In this document: positions 1 through 8,651 of the stretch, piece after piece
Position numbering within the stretch: position 1 is the stretch's first letter
Layout: each line of letters opens with the position of its first letter
Source of the DNA: Paraburkholderia guartelaensis
GTDB taxonomy: Bacteria > Pseudomonadota > Gammaproteobacteria > Burkholderiales > Burkholderiaceae
Reading direction: 5' to 3'
DNA length: 64,000 nucleotides
Assembly (NCBI RefSeq): GCF_004353905.1
Contig: NZ_SMOD01000010.1
Location: 124,001 to 188,000, forward strand
Notes under the pieces: generated by a model
Told to the model about the DNA's origin: nothing
Seen by the model: only the letters and a program-made list of their open reading frames with translations
Database searches by the model: none
Program-made: the position numbers and the translations under genes

Positions 1-531
1 TTGCGGATCGCGCAGGAAGTCGACGAGCTCGGACACTTCCTCCTTCGCTTCGTCGCAGCCCGCGACGTCGGAGAAGTTGACCGCGTTGTTGTTCTCGTCG
101 ATCAGGCGGGCGCGCGATTTACCAAAGGAGAACGCCCCGCCTTTGCCGCCCCCCTGCATCTGTCTCATCATGTAGAACCAGAACACGATGATAAGTATGG
201 TCGGCCCGAGGTAGTACAGCGCGGAAACGAGCGCGTTCGGCTCTTCGTCAGCCTTGCCGCTCACCTGCACGCCATATTTCATCAGGTCGCCGACCATCCA
301 GATGTCGCCCGGGGAGACGATCTGGTATTTCTGGCCATCAGCCGGAGTGACCGTGAGGTTCCGCCCCTGCACCACGACGCTCTTGACCTTGCCGTTCTTC
401 GCGTCGTCCATGAACTGCGAATAGGAAACGCCTTCCTGGACACGGGGCTTGTCGAACTGCTTGAACACCGTAAACAGCACCAGTGCGATTACCAGCCACA
501 CTGCTGCCTTCGAAAACATGTTGTTGTTCAA
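1..531 (-). CDS. ftsH: ATP-dependent zinc metalloprotease FtsH, N-terminal part (cut by window edge)
   Basis: FtsH is the membrane-anchored AAA+ protease that degrades misfolded membrane proteins and regulators. Only the first 177 residues are in the window; the AAA and protease domains lie beyond the left edge. Visible are an N-terminal membrane segment (about residues 6-24), a short periplasmic domain, a second membrane segment (about 105-125) ending in FYMMRQMQGG, and the start of the conserved cytosolic linker with NFSDVAGCDEAKEEV. The start is taken as a TTG at 531, giving LNNNMFSK, the family's usual MNNNMFSK beginning; an in-frame ATG at 519 is the alternative. It lies 198 bp downstream of rlmE on the same strand, the same order as in E. 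coli. Confidence 0.95.
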   Translation of the reverse strand, partial: MNNNMFSKAAVWLVIALVLFTVFKQFDKPRVQEGVSYSQFMDDAKNGKVKSVVVQGRNLTVTPADGQKYQIVSPGDIWMVGDLMKYGVQVSGKADEEPNALVSALYYLGPTILIIVFWFYMMRQMQGGGKGGAFSFGKSRARLIDENNNAVNFSDVAGCDEAKEEVSELVDFLRDPQ

Positions 532-729
532 AGCACCACTCCTTCACTCATAGATGGGCGCCTACATTTGCCTTGCGACTGCGACACCACCAAAGCATTC
601 TAATCCAGTACACGGACCCCTGCCATAACGTTTCGCTACCGCAGGAATAGCCCGAGCGCCTTGTCCTGACCGCCTCTTGCGGTCATTTTGCGACCAGATT
701 GCGCCTTTTGCACGGCAATCATGCCCCGT

Positions 730-1392
730 TTAACAGGGCCGCTTCAGATGTTTACCCAATATAAACGTTTCGGACGATTTATCACGCGAAGCCTTCGGTT
801 TGCGTGCCGCCACGACCTTGAATTGCTGCTTGAACTTCTCGACGATCTGACTGTAACCGCTGCCGTGGAAGCATTTGACTAAAAGGGCTCCATCGGGTTT
901 CAGATGATTCTGCGAAAACTCGAGCGCGAGGTCGCACACGTGCTCGATACGCGCCGCGTCGGCCGACGCGACCCCCGAGAGATTGGGCGCCATGTCCGAA
1001 ATTACAAGGTCGACCGGACGGCCGCCCACCAATTCTTCCAGTTGCGCGAGCACGTCGTCCTCGCGGAAGTCGCCCTGCAGGAACTGCACGTCGGAGATGG
1101 GTTCCATCGGAAGGAGGTCGAGCGCGATGATCGTGCCGTCGATCCCACCCTGCCGCTCTTCGTCGCGCTTCGAGCTTTGCGCGAGCTTGTTGCGGGCGTA
1201 CTGGCTCCAGCTGCCGGGCGCCGCGCCCAGGTCCACGATCACCATGCCGGGGCGGATCAGCTTGTCCTGCTCGTCGATTTCCTTCAGCTTGTAGGCAGCG
1301 CGGGCACGATAGCCCTCCCGCTGTGCCATTTTCACGTACGGATCGTTGATATGGTCGTGCAGCCACGACTGATTGAAGCGATTTTTTGCCAT
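730..1392 (-). CDS. rlmE: 23S rRNA (uridine-2552-2'-O) methyltransferase RlmE/FtsJ
   Basis: RlmE 2'-O-methylates U2552 in the peptidyl transferase A loop of 23S rRNA at a late stage of 50S assembly. The 220-residue product has normal family length. The SAM-binding motif [11 protein letters not shown] is clear, and the K-D-K-E catalytic tetrad can be placed in [26 protein letters not shown] and SETFI. The ATG at 1392 gives the expected [10 protein letters not shown] start. It precedes ftsH on the minus strand and is divergent from yhbY, with a 274-bp shared upstream region. Confidence 0.95.
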   Translation of the reverse strand: MAKNRFNQSWLHDHINDPYVKMAQREGYRARAAYKLKEIDEQDKLIRPGMVIVDLGAAPGSWSQYARNKLAQSSKRDEERQGGIDGTIIALDLLPMEPISDVQFLQGDFREDDVLAQLEELVGGRPVDLVISDMAPNLSGVASADAARIEHVCDLALEFSQNHLKPDGALLVKCFHGSGYSQIVEKFKQQFKVVAARKPKASRDKSSETFILGKHLKRPC

Positions 1393-1666
1393 TAAAGATG
1401 AACTCTTGCTGCGTGATTCCGCGCTTTTAGCGGATAATACGCGTTTTATTCGTGCGGCCGTCGCGGCCCGCCTGGCCGGATGTTCGTTTCTCCGCCAGCG
1501 TTTTTTGCCCGCGCCCTGCCGTTCCCCACGGTTTTCCGTTGTTCCGACGCGCTTTGCCCGCTGGCGGTCCGCTATTCGCGGCCCGCATTCACGTCTGCCC
1601 AGGTTGTCAATTCATGCCTGTCGACCCCGCGCGGCGCCGTCATTTTAGTCGAGTCTGCCACATCCC

Positions 1667-2212
1667 ATGCCCGCCCTCACTCTTTCCGCCGAGCAGCGCT
1701 CCGAGCTGCGCTCCCAGGCTCACGCGCTCAAACCGGTCGTGCTTATCGGCGCCGAGGGACTGACCGACGCCGTCCTCAAGGAAATCAAGGTTCACCTTGG
1801 CGCACACCAGCTCATCAAGGTGCGCGTGTTCGGCGACGAGCGCGAAGAGCGCCTCGCGATCTACGAAGAGATCTGCGACCGCCTGAGCGCCGCCCCGATC
1901 CAGCACATCGGCAAGCTGCTCGTCATCTACAAGCCCGAGGAAGCCAAGGCGAAGACCACGACCGTGCGCGCCGGCGCCCGCGGCACCGTGTCGCGCCCGG
2001 CCGCCGACGTGCCGAGCGCACGTGAAGCGGGCAAGCGTGGCGCCGCGCCGCGCACCGTCAAGGTCGTCAAGGCCAGCGACAACCCCATGCGCAAGCCGAA
2101 GGCGCAAAAGGTGACGGTCAAGGGCAACGAACGCGTTACGCAAGGCGGCAACATCAAGCGCGCCAAGAAGCGCCAAACCAGTTCCAAGCGAGCCCACCAG
2201 GGTTCGAAGTAA
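1667..2212 (+). CDS. yhbY: YhbY family RNA-binding protein (CRS1-YhbY/CRM domain) with basic tail
   Basis: YhbY-type CRM-domain proteins bind pre-50S ribosomal particles. The first ~97 residues form the domain (LSAEQRSELRSQAHALKPVV, then the loop GAEGLTDAVLKEI). The remaining ~85 residues are a low-complexity tail rich in Lys, Arg, Ala and Thr, so the protein (181 residues) is about twice the length of E. coli YhbY. The tail is probably disordered and may add RNA affinity; that is inference. It is divergent from rlmE, another 50S maturation gene, and is followed at once by a strong terminator. Confidence 0.9.
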   Translation: MPALTLSAEQRSELRSQAHALKPVVLIGAEGLTDAVLKEIKVHLGAHQLIKVRVFGDEREERLAIYEEICDRLSAAPIQHIGKLLVIYKPEEAKAKTTTVRAGARGTVSRPAADVPSAREAGKRGAAPRTVKVVKASDNPMRKPKAQKVTVKGNERVTQGGNIKRAKKRQTSSKRAHQGSK

Positions 2213-2216
2213 AAAA

Positions 2217-2243
2217 GCGCGGCCTTCGAGCCGCGCTTTTTTT
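2217..2243 (+). terminator. Rho-independent terminator after yhbY
   Basis: A perfect 7-bp stem GCGCGGC/GCCGCGC with a 6-nt loop is followed by seven T residues, starting 5 nt after the yhbY stop codon. An A-run on the 5' side means it could also serve the convergent DUF4149 gene on the minus strand. Confidence 0.9.
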
Positions 2244-2268
2244 CGCCTGAACCGGCTTCAGGCCACTT

Positions 2269-2805
2269 TCAGCGCGCAGTGCTTTCCACGCGCTGCGGCA
2301 GCGAGGCGCGCGCCGAAGGCAAGAGCCAAACGAGCCACGCACCGAGCAGGCTCTGTACGAGATAGAACAGACTCGACACACCGTGCAGCAAGCCGAAGCG
2401 GCTCGCATACGGCGAACTGGCCACATCCATGCCCGCGCTCATCGCTTGAACGCGCAACGCGTTCATGAACGGCTGCAGCGCGAAATAGCCGATCAGCACG
2501 CACAGCAGCATGGCAGCCAGAATCCAGCGCAGCCGGCGATAGCCCAACGCGCCGCGGCGCGCGAGCACGTTCGAGAGCCCGAGCATCAGCACGCCGCACA
2601 CCACACCGATCATGCCTTCAAGGCGAAAGAGCTGCGCGGCGAGTTCGCCGGCCACCGGCCTTTCGAGCGACGCGAACAGGACGGGTGCGACCGCATAGCC
2701 GATGGTCAGCTGACTGCCGACCCACAGCATGGCCAGCAGCCCGAAGAGCCGGTGCGGAACGAGCGAAACGGGAGTGGCGGAACCCACGTGGCTTGCAGTA
2801 CTCAC
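2269..2805 (-). CDS. DUF4149 family membrane protein
   Basis: A 178-residue integral membrane protein with about four hydrophobic helices (roughly residues 20-42, 62-82, 92-112 and 140-162). The pattern of LWVGSQLTIGYAVAPVLFA near the N terminus and a conserved aromatic second half fits the DUF4149 family, whose function is not known. The start is a GTG at 2805, 12 bp downstream of the greA stop, so it is probably co-transcribed with greA. It converges on yhbY across the terminator at 2217-2243. Confidence 0.8.
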   Translation of the reverse strand: MSTASHVGSATPVSLVPHRLFGLLAMLWVGSQLTIGYAVAPVLFASLERPVAGELAAQLFRLEGMIGVVCGVLMLGLSNVLARRGALGYRRLRWILAAMLLCVLIGYFALQPFMNALRVQAMSAGMDVASSPYASRFGLLHGVSSLFYLVQSLLGAWLVWLLPSARASLPQRVESTAR

Positions 2806-2817
2806 GTCGATGCGCCC

Positions 2818-3294
2818 TCAGACGTAGCGAACCTCGATGACCTCGTACTCGCGCACGCCGCTCGGGGCCTGCACTTGGGCGACATCGCCTTCGGACCTGC
2901 CGATCAGCGCGCGCGCGATGGGCGAGCTGACCGAGATCAGGCCGTGCTCGAGGTCGGCTTCGTCGTCGCCGACGATCTGGTAGGTCACCGTCTTGCCCGA
3001 ATCCAGATCTTCGAGATCCACGGTCGAGCCGAACACCACGCGGCCGTCCGCTTCGAGCGTGGCCGGGTCGATGATCTGCGCGGCCGCCAGCTTCGACTCG
3101 ATCTCGGCGATGCGGCCTTCGATGAAGCCCTGCTTTTCCTTTGCGGCGTCGTATTCCGCGTTTTCCGACAGATCGCCCTGCGCACGCGCTTCCGCGATCG
3201 AATTGATGACCGCCGGACGCTCGACGGACTTGAGGCGCTGCAACTCTCCGCGGAGTTGGTCTGCACCGCGCTTGGTCAAGGGAATCGTGCTCAT
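2818..3294 (-). CDS. greA: Transcription elongation factor GreA
   Basis: GreA inserts its coiled coil into the RNA polymerase secondary channel and stimulates cleavage of backtracked transcripts. The 158-residue product has the N-terminal coiled coil with the acidic tip ([16 protein letters not shown]) and the C-terminal FKBP-like domain ([10 protein letters not shown], then [14 protein letters not shown]). The ATG at 3294 gives [11 protein letters not shown], the usual start; the longer upstream frame is not needed. No good ribosome-binding site is visible. The preceding 220 bp hold a long structured element after carB. Confidence 0.95.
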   Translation of the reverse strand: MSTIPLTKRGADQLRGELQRLKSVERPAVINSIAEARAQGDLSENAEYDAAKEKQGFIEGRIAEIESKLAAAQIIDPATLEADGRVVFGSTVDLEDLDSGKTVTYQIVGDDEADLEHGLISVSSPIARALIGRSEGDVAQVQAPSGVREYEVIEVRYV

Positions 3295-3367
3295 AAACAA
3301 CTCGTACGGCCCACGAGGGCCTAAAGGAGACCACGCCACGCACGCTTGTCGCGCACGTTGCGGCCAT

Positions 3368-3459
3368 AAAAAAAATTCCGCGGTTAAGTGCATCCCGCGA
3401 GGGCGGCTGCGCGGTCTGGCGCAGCCTGAAAACCCTGTTGGGACGCCGCTTAACCGCGG
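3368..3459 (-). terminator. Large branched terminator or attenuator between carB and greA
   Basis: Read on the minus strand, an 11-bp perfect stem (arms 3449-3459 and 3378-3388, CCGCGGTTAAG) closes a ~60-nt loop. That loop contains a second perfect 8-bp hairpin (3405-3412 with 3419-3426), and the closing stem is followed within two bases by eight U residues (3368-3375). It lies 54 bp past the carB stop and 73 bp before the greA start. It may terminate carAB transcription or attenuate read-through into greA. Confidence 0.75.
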
Positions 3460-3513
3460 CACATTCAGCTTTTTTAGCCTGCCTCGTTGAGTGTTAGACA
3501 GACAATTGAAGCC

Positions 3514-6500
3514 TTAGTTTAGGCGAGCATGGAGGCCTTGTAAATCATAGACTTCCAGGTTCTTCAGGTAGCGCAGACCCTCGACGGCCGCGCGTGCGCC
3601 CGACATCGTCGTGTAGTACGTGACCTTGTTGGCCTGCGCGCTCATGCGGATCGAACGCGAATCGGCGATCGCCGAGCGGGTTTCGTCGACGGTCGTGAAG
3701 ACGAGCGAAATCTCGCCGTTCTTGATCATGTCGACGATGTGCGGACGGCCGTCCTTCACCTTGTTCACGACCTTCACCGGCACGCCAGCCGCCTCGATCG
3801 CGGCAGCCGTGCCGCGCGTGGCGACGATCGGGTAACCGAGCTCGTGCAGCATGCGCGCGACTTCGACAGCCTTGGGCTTGTCGGCGTCCATCACCGTGAT
3901 GAAGACGGTGCCCGACTCCGGCAGGCGCGAGCCCGCTGCGAGCTGCGACTTGAAGAGCGCTTCGCCGAAGGTCTTGCCCACGCCCATCACTTCGCCCGTG
4001 GAACGCATTTCCGGTCCGAGCACCGGGTCGACGGTCGGGAACTTGATGAACGGGAATACCGCTTCCTTCACGCTGAAGTACGGCGGCACGACTTCCTTCG
4101 TCACGCCCTGCTCCGCCAGCTTCTGGCCGACCATCGCGCGCGCAGCGATCTTCGCGAGCGGCAGGCTGGTCGCCTTCGAAACGTACGGCACGGTACGCGA
4201 AGCGCGCGGGTTCACTTCCAGCACGTAGATGATGTCCTTCTTCGAACCGTCATCCTGCGGCACTTGCTGGATTGCGAACTGCACGTTCATCAGGCCGACC
4301 ACGTTGAGCGCCTTGGCCATTGCGGCCGTTTGACGCTTCAGTTCGGTGACCGTTTCCTGCGACAGCGAGTACGGCGGCAGCGAGCAGGCCGAGTCGCCCG
4401 AGTGCACGCCCGCTTGCTCGATGTGCTCCATCACGCCGCCGATGAAGACGTCCGTGCCATCGGAGATGCAGTCAACGTCGCATTCGATCGCGTCGTTCAG
4501 GAAGCGGTCGAGCAGCACCGGCGAGTCGTTCGACACCTTCACGGCCTCGCGCATGTAGCGCTCGAGGTCGCGCGGCTCGTGGACGATTTCCATGGCGCGG
4601 CCGCCCAGCACGTACGACGGACGCACGACGAGCGGATAGCCGATTTCGTCGGCGAGCTTGAGCGCTTCGTCTTCGGCGCGCGCCGTGCGGTTCGGCGGCT
4701 GGCGCAGGTTCAGGTCCTGCAGCAGCTTCTGGAAGCGCTCGCGGTCTTCGGCGGCATCGATCATGTCCGGCGACGTGCCGACGATGGGCACGCCGTTCGC
4801 CTCGAGGTCGAGCGCGAGCTTCAGCGGCGTCTGGCCGCCGTACTGCACGATCACGCCAACCGGCTTTTCCAGATCCACGACTTCGAGCACGTCTTCGAGC
4901 GTGAGCGGCTCGAAGTACAGACGGTCGGACGTGTCGTAGTCGGTCGAAACGGTCTCGGGGTTGCAGTTGACCATGATCGTTTCGTAGCCGTCTTCGCGCA
5001 TGGCGAGCGCGGCGTGCACGCAGCAGTAGTCGAACTCGATACCCTGGCCGATCCGGTTCGGGCCGCCGCCGAGCACCATGATCTTCTTGTTGGTGGTCGG
5101 GTTGGCCTCGCACTCGTCCTCATAGGTCGAGTACATGTAGGCGGTTTTCGTGGCGAACTCGGCCGCGCAGGTGTCCACGCGCTTGTAGACCGGGCGCACG
5201 TTCAGCTCGATACGGCGCTTGCGCACGTCGGCGGCATTCGCGCCGAGCAGCTTCGCAAGACGGCGATCCGAGAAACCGCTTTGCTTGAGGTAGCGCAGCT
5301 CGTCCTTCGAGAGGCTCTCGAGCGTGCGACCCTTGACGGCCTCTTCCTTCTTGACGATCTCTTCGATCTGCGCGAGGAACCACGGGTCGATCGCGGTTTC
5401 TTCGAAGATCTCTTCGCGCGTCATGCCCACGCGGAACGCGTCGCCCACGTACCAGATGCGGTCCGGACCGGCTTCGCCGATCTCGCGGATGATCTCGTCG
5501 CGGCTCGTGGTCTTTTCGTCCAGCCCGTCCACGCCGACTTCGAGGCCACGCAGCGCCTTCTGGAACGACTCCTGGAACGTGCGGCCAATCGCCATGACTT
5601 CGCCCACCGACTTCATCTGCGTGGTGAGGCGCGGGTCGGCTTCGCGGAACTTCTCGAACGCGAAACGCGGAATCTTCGTGACGACGTAGTCGATGGTCGG
5701 CTCGAACGAAGCCGGCGTCTGACCGCCGGTGATTTCGTTCTTGAGCTCGTCGAGCGTGTAGCCCACGGCCAGCTTCGCTGCGACCTTGGCGATCGGGAAT
5801 CCCGTGGCCTTCGAAGCCAGCGCCGACGAACGCGAGACGCGCGGGTTCATTTCGATCACGATCATGCGACCGGTTTTCGGGTCGATCGAGAACTGGACGT
5901 TCGAACCGCCCGTATCCACGCCGATCTCGCGCAGGACAGCCAGCGAGGCGTCACGCAGGATCTGGTATTCCTTGTCGGTGAGCGTTTGCGCCGGCGCGAC
6001 CGTGATCGAGTCGCCGGTGTGGATGCCCATCGGGTCGAGGTTTTCGATCGAGCAAACGATGATGCAGTTATCCGCCTTGTCGCGGACCACTTCCATCTCG
6101 TATTCCTTCCAGCCGAGCAGCGACTCTTCGATCAGCAGTTCGCGCGTGGGCGAAAGGTCGAGACCGCGCTTGCAGATCTCTTCGAACTCTTCACGGTTGT
6201 AGGCAATGCCGCCGCCCGAGCCGCCCAGCGTGAACGACGGACGGATCACGACCGGGTAGCCGCCCGTGCCGGTGGCTTCGGCGATTTCGCCTTGCACCTT
6301 GATCGCTTCTTCCATCGAGTGCGCGACGCCCGACTTCGCCGAGCCAAGGCCGATCTTCGTCATCGCGTCCTTGAACTTCTGGCGGTCTTCGGCCTTGTCG
6401 ATGGCTTCCGGCGACGCGCCGATCAGCTCGACGTTGTACTTCTTCAGCACGCCGTGGTGGTGCAGGTCGAGCGCGCAGTTCAGCGCGGTCTGGCCGCCCA

Positions 6501-6768
6501 TCGTCGGCAGGATCGCGTCGGGACGCTCCTTCTCGATGATGCGCTCCACCACTTCCCACGTGATCGGCTCGATGTAGGTGACGTCGGCCGTGTTCGGGTC
6601 GGTCATGATCGTCGCCGGATTGCTGTTGACGAGGATGACCTTGTAGCCTTCTTCACGCAGCGCCTTGCATGCCTGCGCGCCCGAATAGTCGAACTCGCAC
6701 GCCTGGCCGATGATGATCGGACCCGCGCCGATGATGAGAATGCTCTTGATGTCTGTCCGCTTGGGCAT
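3514..6768 (-). CDS. carB: Carbamoyl phosphate synthase large subunit CarB
   Basis: CarB makes carbamoyl phosphate from bicarbonate, ammonia (tunnelled from CarA) and two ATP, feeding both pyrimidine and arginine synthesis. The 1084-residue protein has the duplicated ATP-grasp halves. The first opens with [20 protein letters not shown] and the second, near residue 560, with [21 protein letters not shown]-terminal MGS-like allosteric domain follows (from about residue 940, [19 protein letters not shown]). Length and start are normal. It follows carA on the same strand after 141 bp, a long gap for a subunit pair, which contains a stem-loop. Confidence 0.97.
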   Translation of the reverse strand: MPKRTDIKSILIIGAGPIIIGQACEFDYSGAQACKALREEGYKVILVNSNPATIMTDPNTADVTYIEPITWEVVERIIEKERPDAILPTMGGQTALNCALDLHHHGVLKKYNVELIGASPEAIDKAEDRQKFKDAMTKIGLGSAKSGVAHSMEEAIKVQGEIAEATGTGGYPVVIRPSFTLGGSGGGIAYNREEFEEICKRGLDLSPTRELLIEESLLGWKEYEMEVVRDKADNCIIVCSIENLDPMGIHTGDSITVAPAQTLTDKEYQILRDASLAVLREIGVDTGGSNVQFSIDPKTGRMIVIEMNPRVSRSSALASKATGFPIAKVAAKLAVGYTLDELKNEITGGQTPASFEPTIDYVVTKIPRFAFEKFREADPRLTTQMKSVGEVMAIGRTFQESFQKALRGLEVGVDGLDEKTTSRDEIIREIGEAGPDRIWYVGDAFRVGMTREEIFEETAIDPWFLAQIEEIVKKEEAVKGRTLESLSKDELRYLKQSGFSDRRLAKLLGANAADVRKRRIELNVRPVYKRVDTCAAEFATKTAYMYSTYEDECEANPTTNKKIMVLGGGPNRIGQGIEFDYCCVHAALAMREDGYETIMVNCNPETVSTDYDTSDRLYFEPLTLEDVLEVVDLEKPVGVIVQYGGQTPLKLALDLEANGVPIVGTSPDMIDAAEDRERFQKLLQDLNLRQPPNRTARAEDEALKLADEIGYPLVVRPSYVLGGRAMEIVHEPRDLERYMREAVKVSNDSPVLLDRFLNDAIECDVDCISDGTDVFIGGVMEHIEQAGVHSGDSACSLPPYSLSQETVTELKRQTAAMAKALNVVGLMNVQFAIQQVPQDDGSKKDIIYVLEVNPRASRTVPYVSKATSLPLAKIAARAMVGQKLAEQGVTKEVVPPYFSVKEAVFPFIKFPTVDPVLGPEMRSTGEVMGVGKTFGEALFKSQLAAGSRLPESGTVFITVMDADKPKAVEVARMLHELGYPIVATRGTAAAIEAAGVPVKVVNKVKDGRPHIVDMIKNGEISLVFTTVDETRSAIADSRSIRMSAQANKVTYYTTMSGARAAVEGLRYLKNLEVYDLQGLHARLN

Positions 6769-6836
6769 AACGCTCTCGCTAAATATTCCTGTGTCTTTTA
6801 CGTCTGGCGGCTCGCGGGTGACTCAGCTTGCCGCCC

Positions 6837-6881
6837 GGGTGCGCGCGTGGGCCGTTCTTCGAACCGGCTCGCTGCGCACCC
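6837..6881 (-). other. Stem-loop in the carA-carB intergenic region
   Basis: An 8-bp perfect outer stem (GGGTGCGC at 6837-6844 with GCGCACCC at 6874-6881) encloses an inner imperfect hairpin GCCGGTTC-GAA-GAACGGC read on the minus strand. There is no U-run, so it is not a simple terminator. An mRNA processing or stability element between the two cistrons is possible. Confidence 0.5.
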
Positions 6882-6909
6882 TGCTCTGCGCTTTCGCTTC
6901 ATACGGCGC

Positions 6910-8049
6910 TTACGCCGCCTTCGCCTTGTCCATCAGCGCCGTGAAGCGATCGAACAGATAGCCGATGTCCTGCGGACCCGGCGATGCTTCCGGGTGGCCC
7001 TGGAAGCAGAACGCGGGCTTGTCGGTCAGCTCGAAGCCTTGCAGCGTGCCGTCGAACAACGAAACGTGCGTGACGCGCGTGTTGGCGGGCAGCGTGGCGG
7101 CGTCCACCGCGAAGCCGTGGTTCTGCGACGTGATGACGACACGACCGTCGGCCAGATCCTTCACCGGATGGTTCGCGCCGTGGTGGCCCGTTTTCATCTT
7201 CATGGTCGTCGCGCCGACGGCGAGGCCCATGATCTGGTGGCCGAGGCAGATACCGAAGGTCGGGATGCCGCGCTCGATGAAGGCTTGCGTCGCCTTGATC
7301 GCGTAGTCGCAGGGTTCCGGATCGCCGGGGCCGTTCGAGAGGAACACGCCGTCCGGGTTCAGTGCGAAGGCGTCTTCAGCCGTCGCTTGCGCCGGCAGCA
7401 CCGTGACGTCGCAGCCGCGCTCGGCCAGCATGCGCAGGATGTTCTGCTTCACGCCGTAATCGAACGCCACGACCTTGTACTTCGGCGCCGATTGCGTGCG
7501 GTAGCCTTCACCCAGACGCCATTCGGTGGTGTTCCACTTGTACGGCTTGTCGGTCGAGACGACCTTCGCGAGGTCCATGCCCGCGAGGCCCGGGAACGAG
7601 CGCGCGAGTTCGATGGCCTTCGCTTCGTCGTCGGAGCCCGCGAGGATCGCGCCGTTCTGCGCGCCCTTGTCGCGCAGGATACGCGTGAGCTTGCGCGTAT
7701 CGATGCCGGCGATGGCGACGACGCCTTCGTCCTTCAGATACTGGCCGAGCGTGCGCTCCATGCGGAAGTTCGAGGCGAGCACAGGCAGGTCGCGGATGAT
7801 CAGACCGGCGGCATGGACTTTCGTGGCTTCGACGTCTTCGGCATTGACGCCGACGTTGCCGATATGCGGATACGTGAGGGTGACGATCTGGCGAGCGTAG
7901 CTCGGGTCAGTCAGGATTTCCTGATAACCGGTGATGGCCGTGTTGAACACGACTTCACCGATCGTATGACCCGGCGCGCCGATCGAGTAACCACGAAAGA
8001 CCGTGCCGTCGGCGAGCGCGAGCAGAGCGGGAGAGAATGACGGCAACAC
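6910..8049 (-). CDS. carA: Carbamoyl phosphate synthase small subunit CarA
   Basis: CarA is the glutamine amidotransferase subunit that hydrolyses glutamine and passes ammonia to CarB. The 379-residue product has the N-terminal CPSase domain ([31 protein letters not shown]) and a class I amidotransferase domain with nucleophile motif FGICLGHQI and the His/Glu pair in HPEASPGP. The start is a GTG at 8049 with AGGAG seven bases upstream. It is first in carA-carB, behind an inferred ~290-nt leader. Confidence 0.97.
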   Translation of the reverse strand: MLPSFSPALLALADGTVFRGYSIGAPGHTIGEVVFNTAITGYQEILTDPSYARQIVTLTYPHIGNVGVNAEDVEATKVHAAGLIIRDLPVLASNFRMERTLGQYLKDEGVVAIAGIDTRKLTRILRDKGAQNGAILAGSDDEAKAIELARSFPGLAGMDLAKVVSTDKPYKWNTTEWRLGEGYRTQSAPKYKVVAFDYGVKQNILRMLAERGCDVTVLPAQATAEDAFALNPDGVFLSNGPGDPEPCDYAIKATQAFIERGIPTFGICLGHQIMGLAVGATTMKMKTGHHGANHPVKDLADGRVVITSQNHGFAVDAATLPANTRVTHVSLFDGTLQGFELTDKPAFCFQGHPEASPGPQDIGYLFDRFTALMDKAKAA

Positions 8050-8346
8050 GGGAGACTCCTTGGGGGAGCACCCTGTGCCGACCTGTTATCCGACGTTGCG
8101 ATCTTGCGACCTGTGGGAGCGGCTGCGGCGTCGGCACCCCTTTCCGTGAGGATCAGGATGCGCGCGCGGCTCGCTCGCTTGCGCGTTTCTTCGTGCGGTC
8201 GACCGTTGTGGCGCCGGGCCACGAGCGCGCGTTTGTGACGCAAGATCGGGCGGCAGCCGGCCAGTTGACGATGAAGCGCGGGCGGCGGATGAACGGATGG
8301 GAGGAGGTAGGCGCTAGGGTGCGGGTTGATAAGCTCAAACCTTCGA

Positions 8347-8376
8347 ATTATAGCGCGAAAGTCACCTTTCCTTCAA
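8347..8376 (-). promoter_or_regulatory. Probable sigma70 promoter of carAB
   Basis: On the minus strand TTGAAG (8376-8371), an 18-bp spacer and a perfect TATAAT (8352-8347) face carA. The expected transcript would begin near 8340, about 290 nt before the carA start codon. Called by eye. Confidence 0.55.
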
Positions 8377-8533
8377 ATTTCAGGATGATGCTGCCGATGG
8401 GGAGCGTCCTCGCAGCCCGGTGCGCGGCCCTTTCCACTATAGCGGGCGGGGGCGTGGCGGCAAGCACCAACCCGACGTTTGCCGCCCGGAATCGCCCCTT
8501 TATTCGCGCCCTCTATTTTTGGCACCCACCAAT

Positions 8534-8565
8534 GAAAACGCCGCCACCTGGCGGGGTGACGGCGT
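8534..8565 (-). terminator. Rho-independent terminator after mltD
   Basis: On the minus strand an 11-bp stem (ACGCCGTCACC pairing with GGTGGCGGCGT, one G-U pair) with a 6-nt loop is followed by four U residues. It lies 86 bp past the mltD stop. On the plus strand the G-U pair becomes a mismatch, which fits minus-strand use. Confidence 0.75.
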
Positions 8566-8651
8566 CAAACACAACAAAAACGGAAAAGTGATCGGAGCGA
8601 AATACCATGCGCTGCCCCCGCAACGCATGTTTGAGCACCCTTCGCCAGCCG

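Larger units (their letters stand above)
8050..8651. other. 602-bp region: carAB leader and promoter, then mltD 3' end
   Basis: There is no credible gene here. The half next to carA (about 8050-8340) would be an approximately 290-nt transcribed leader if the promoter at 8347-8376 is real. The rest holds the mltD terminator at 8534-8565. Short frames exist on both strands but lack ribosome-binding sites and recognisable protein character. Confidence 0.6.

Noticed and set aside
3739-8040. A 1433-codon open frame on the plus strand opposite carB and carA
   Set aside because: It is the antisense of two clear genes, with Arg/His/Leu/Asp-rich composition typical of GC-rich shadow frames and no recognisable domain.
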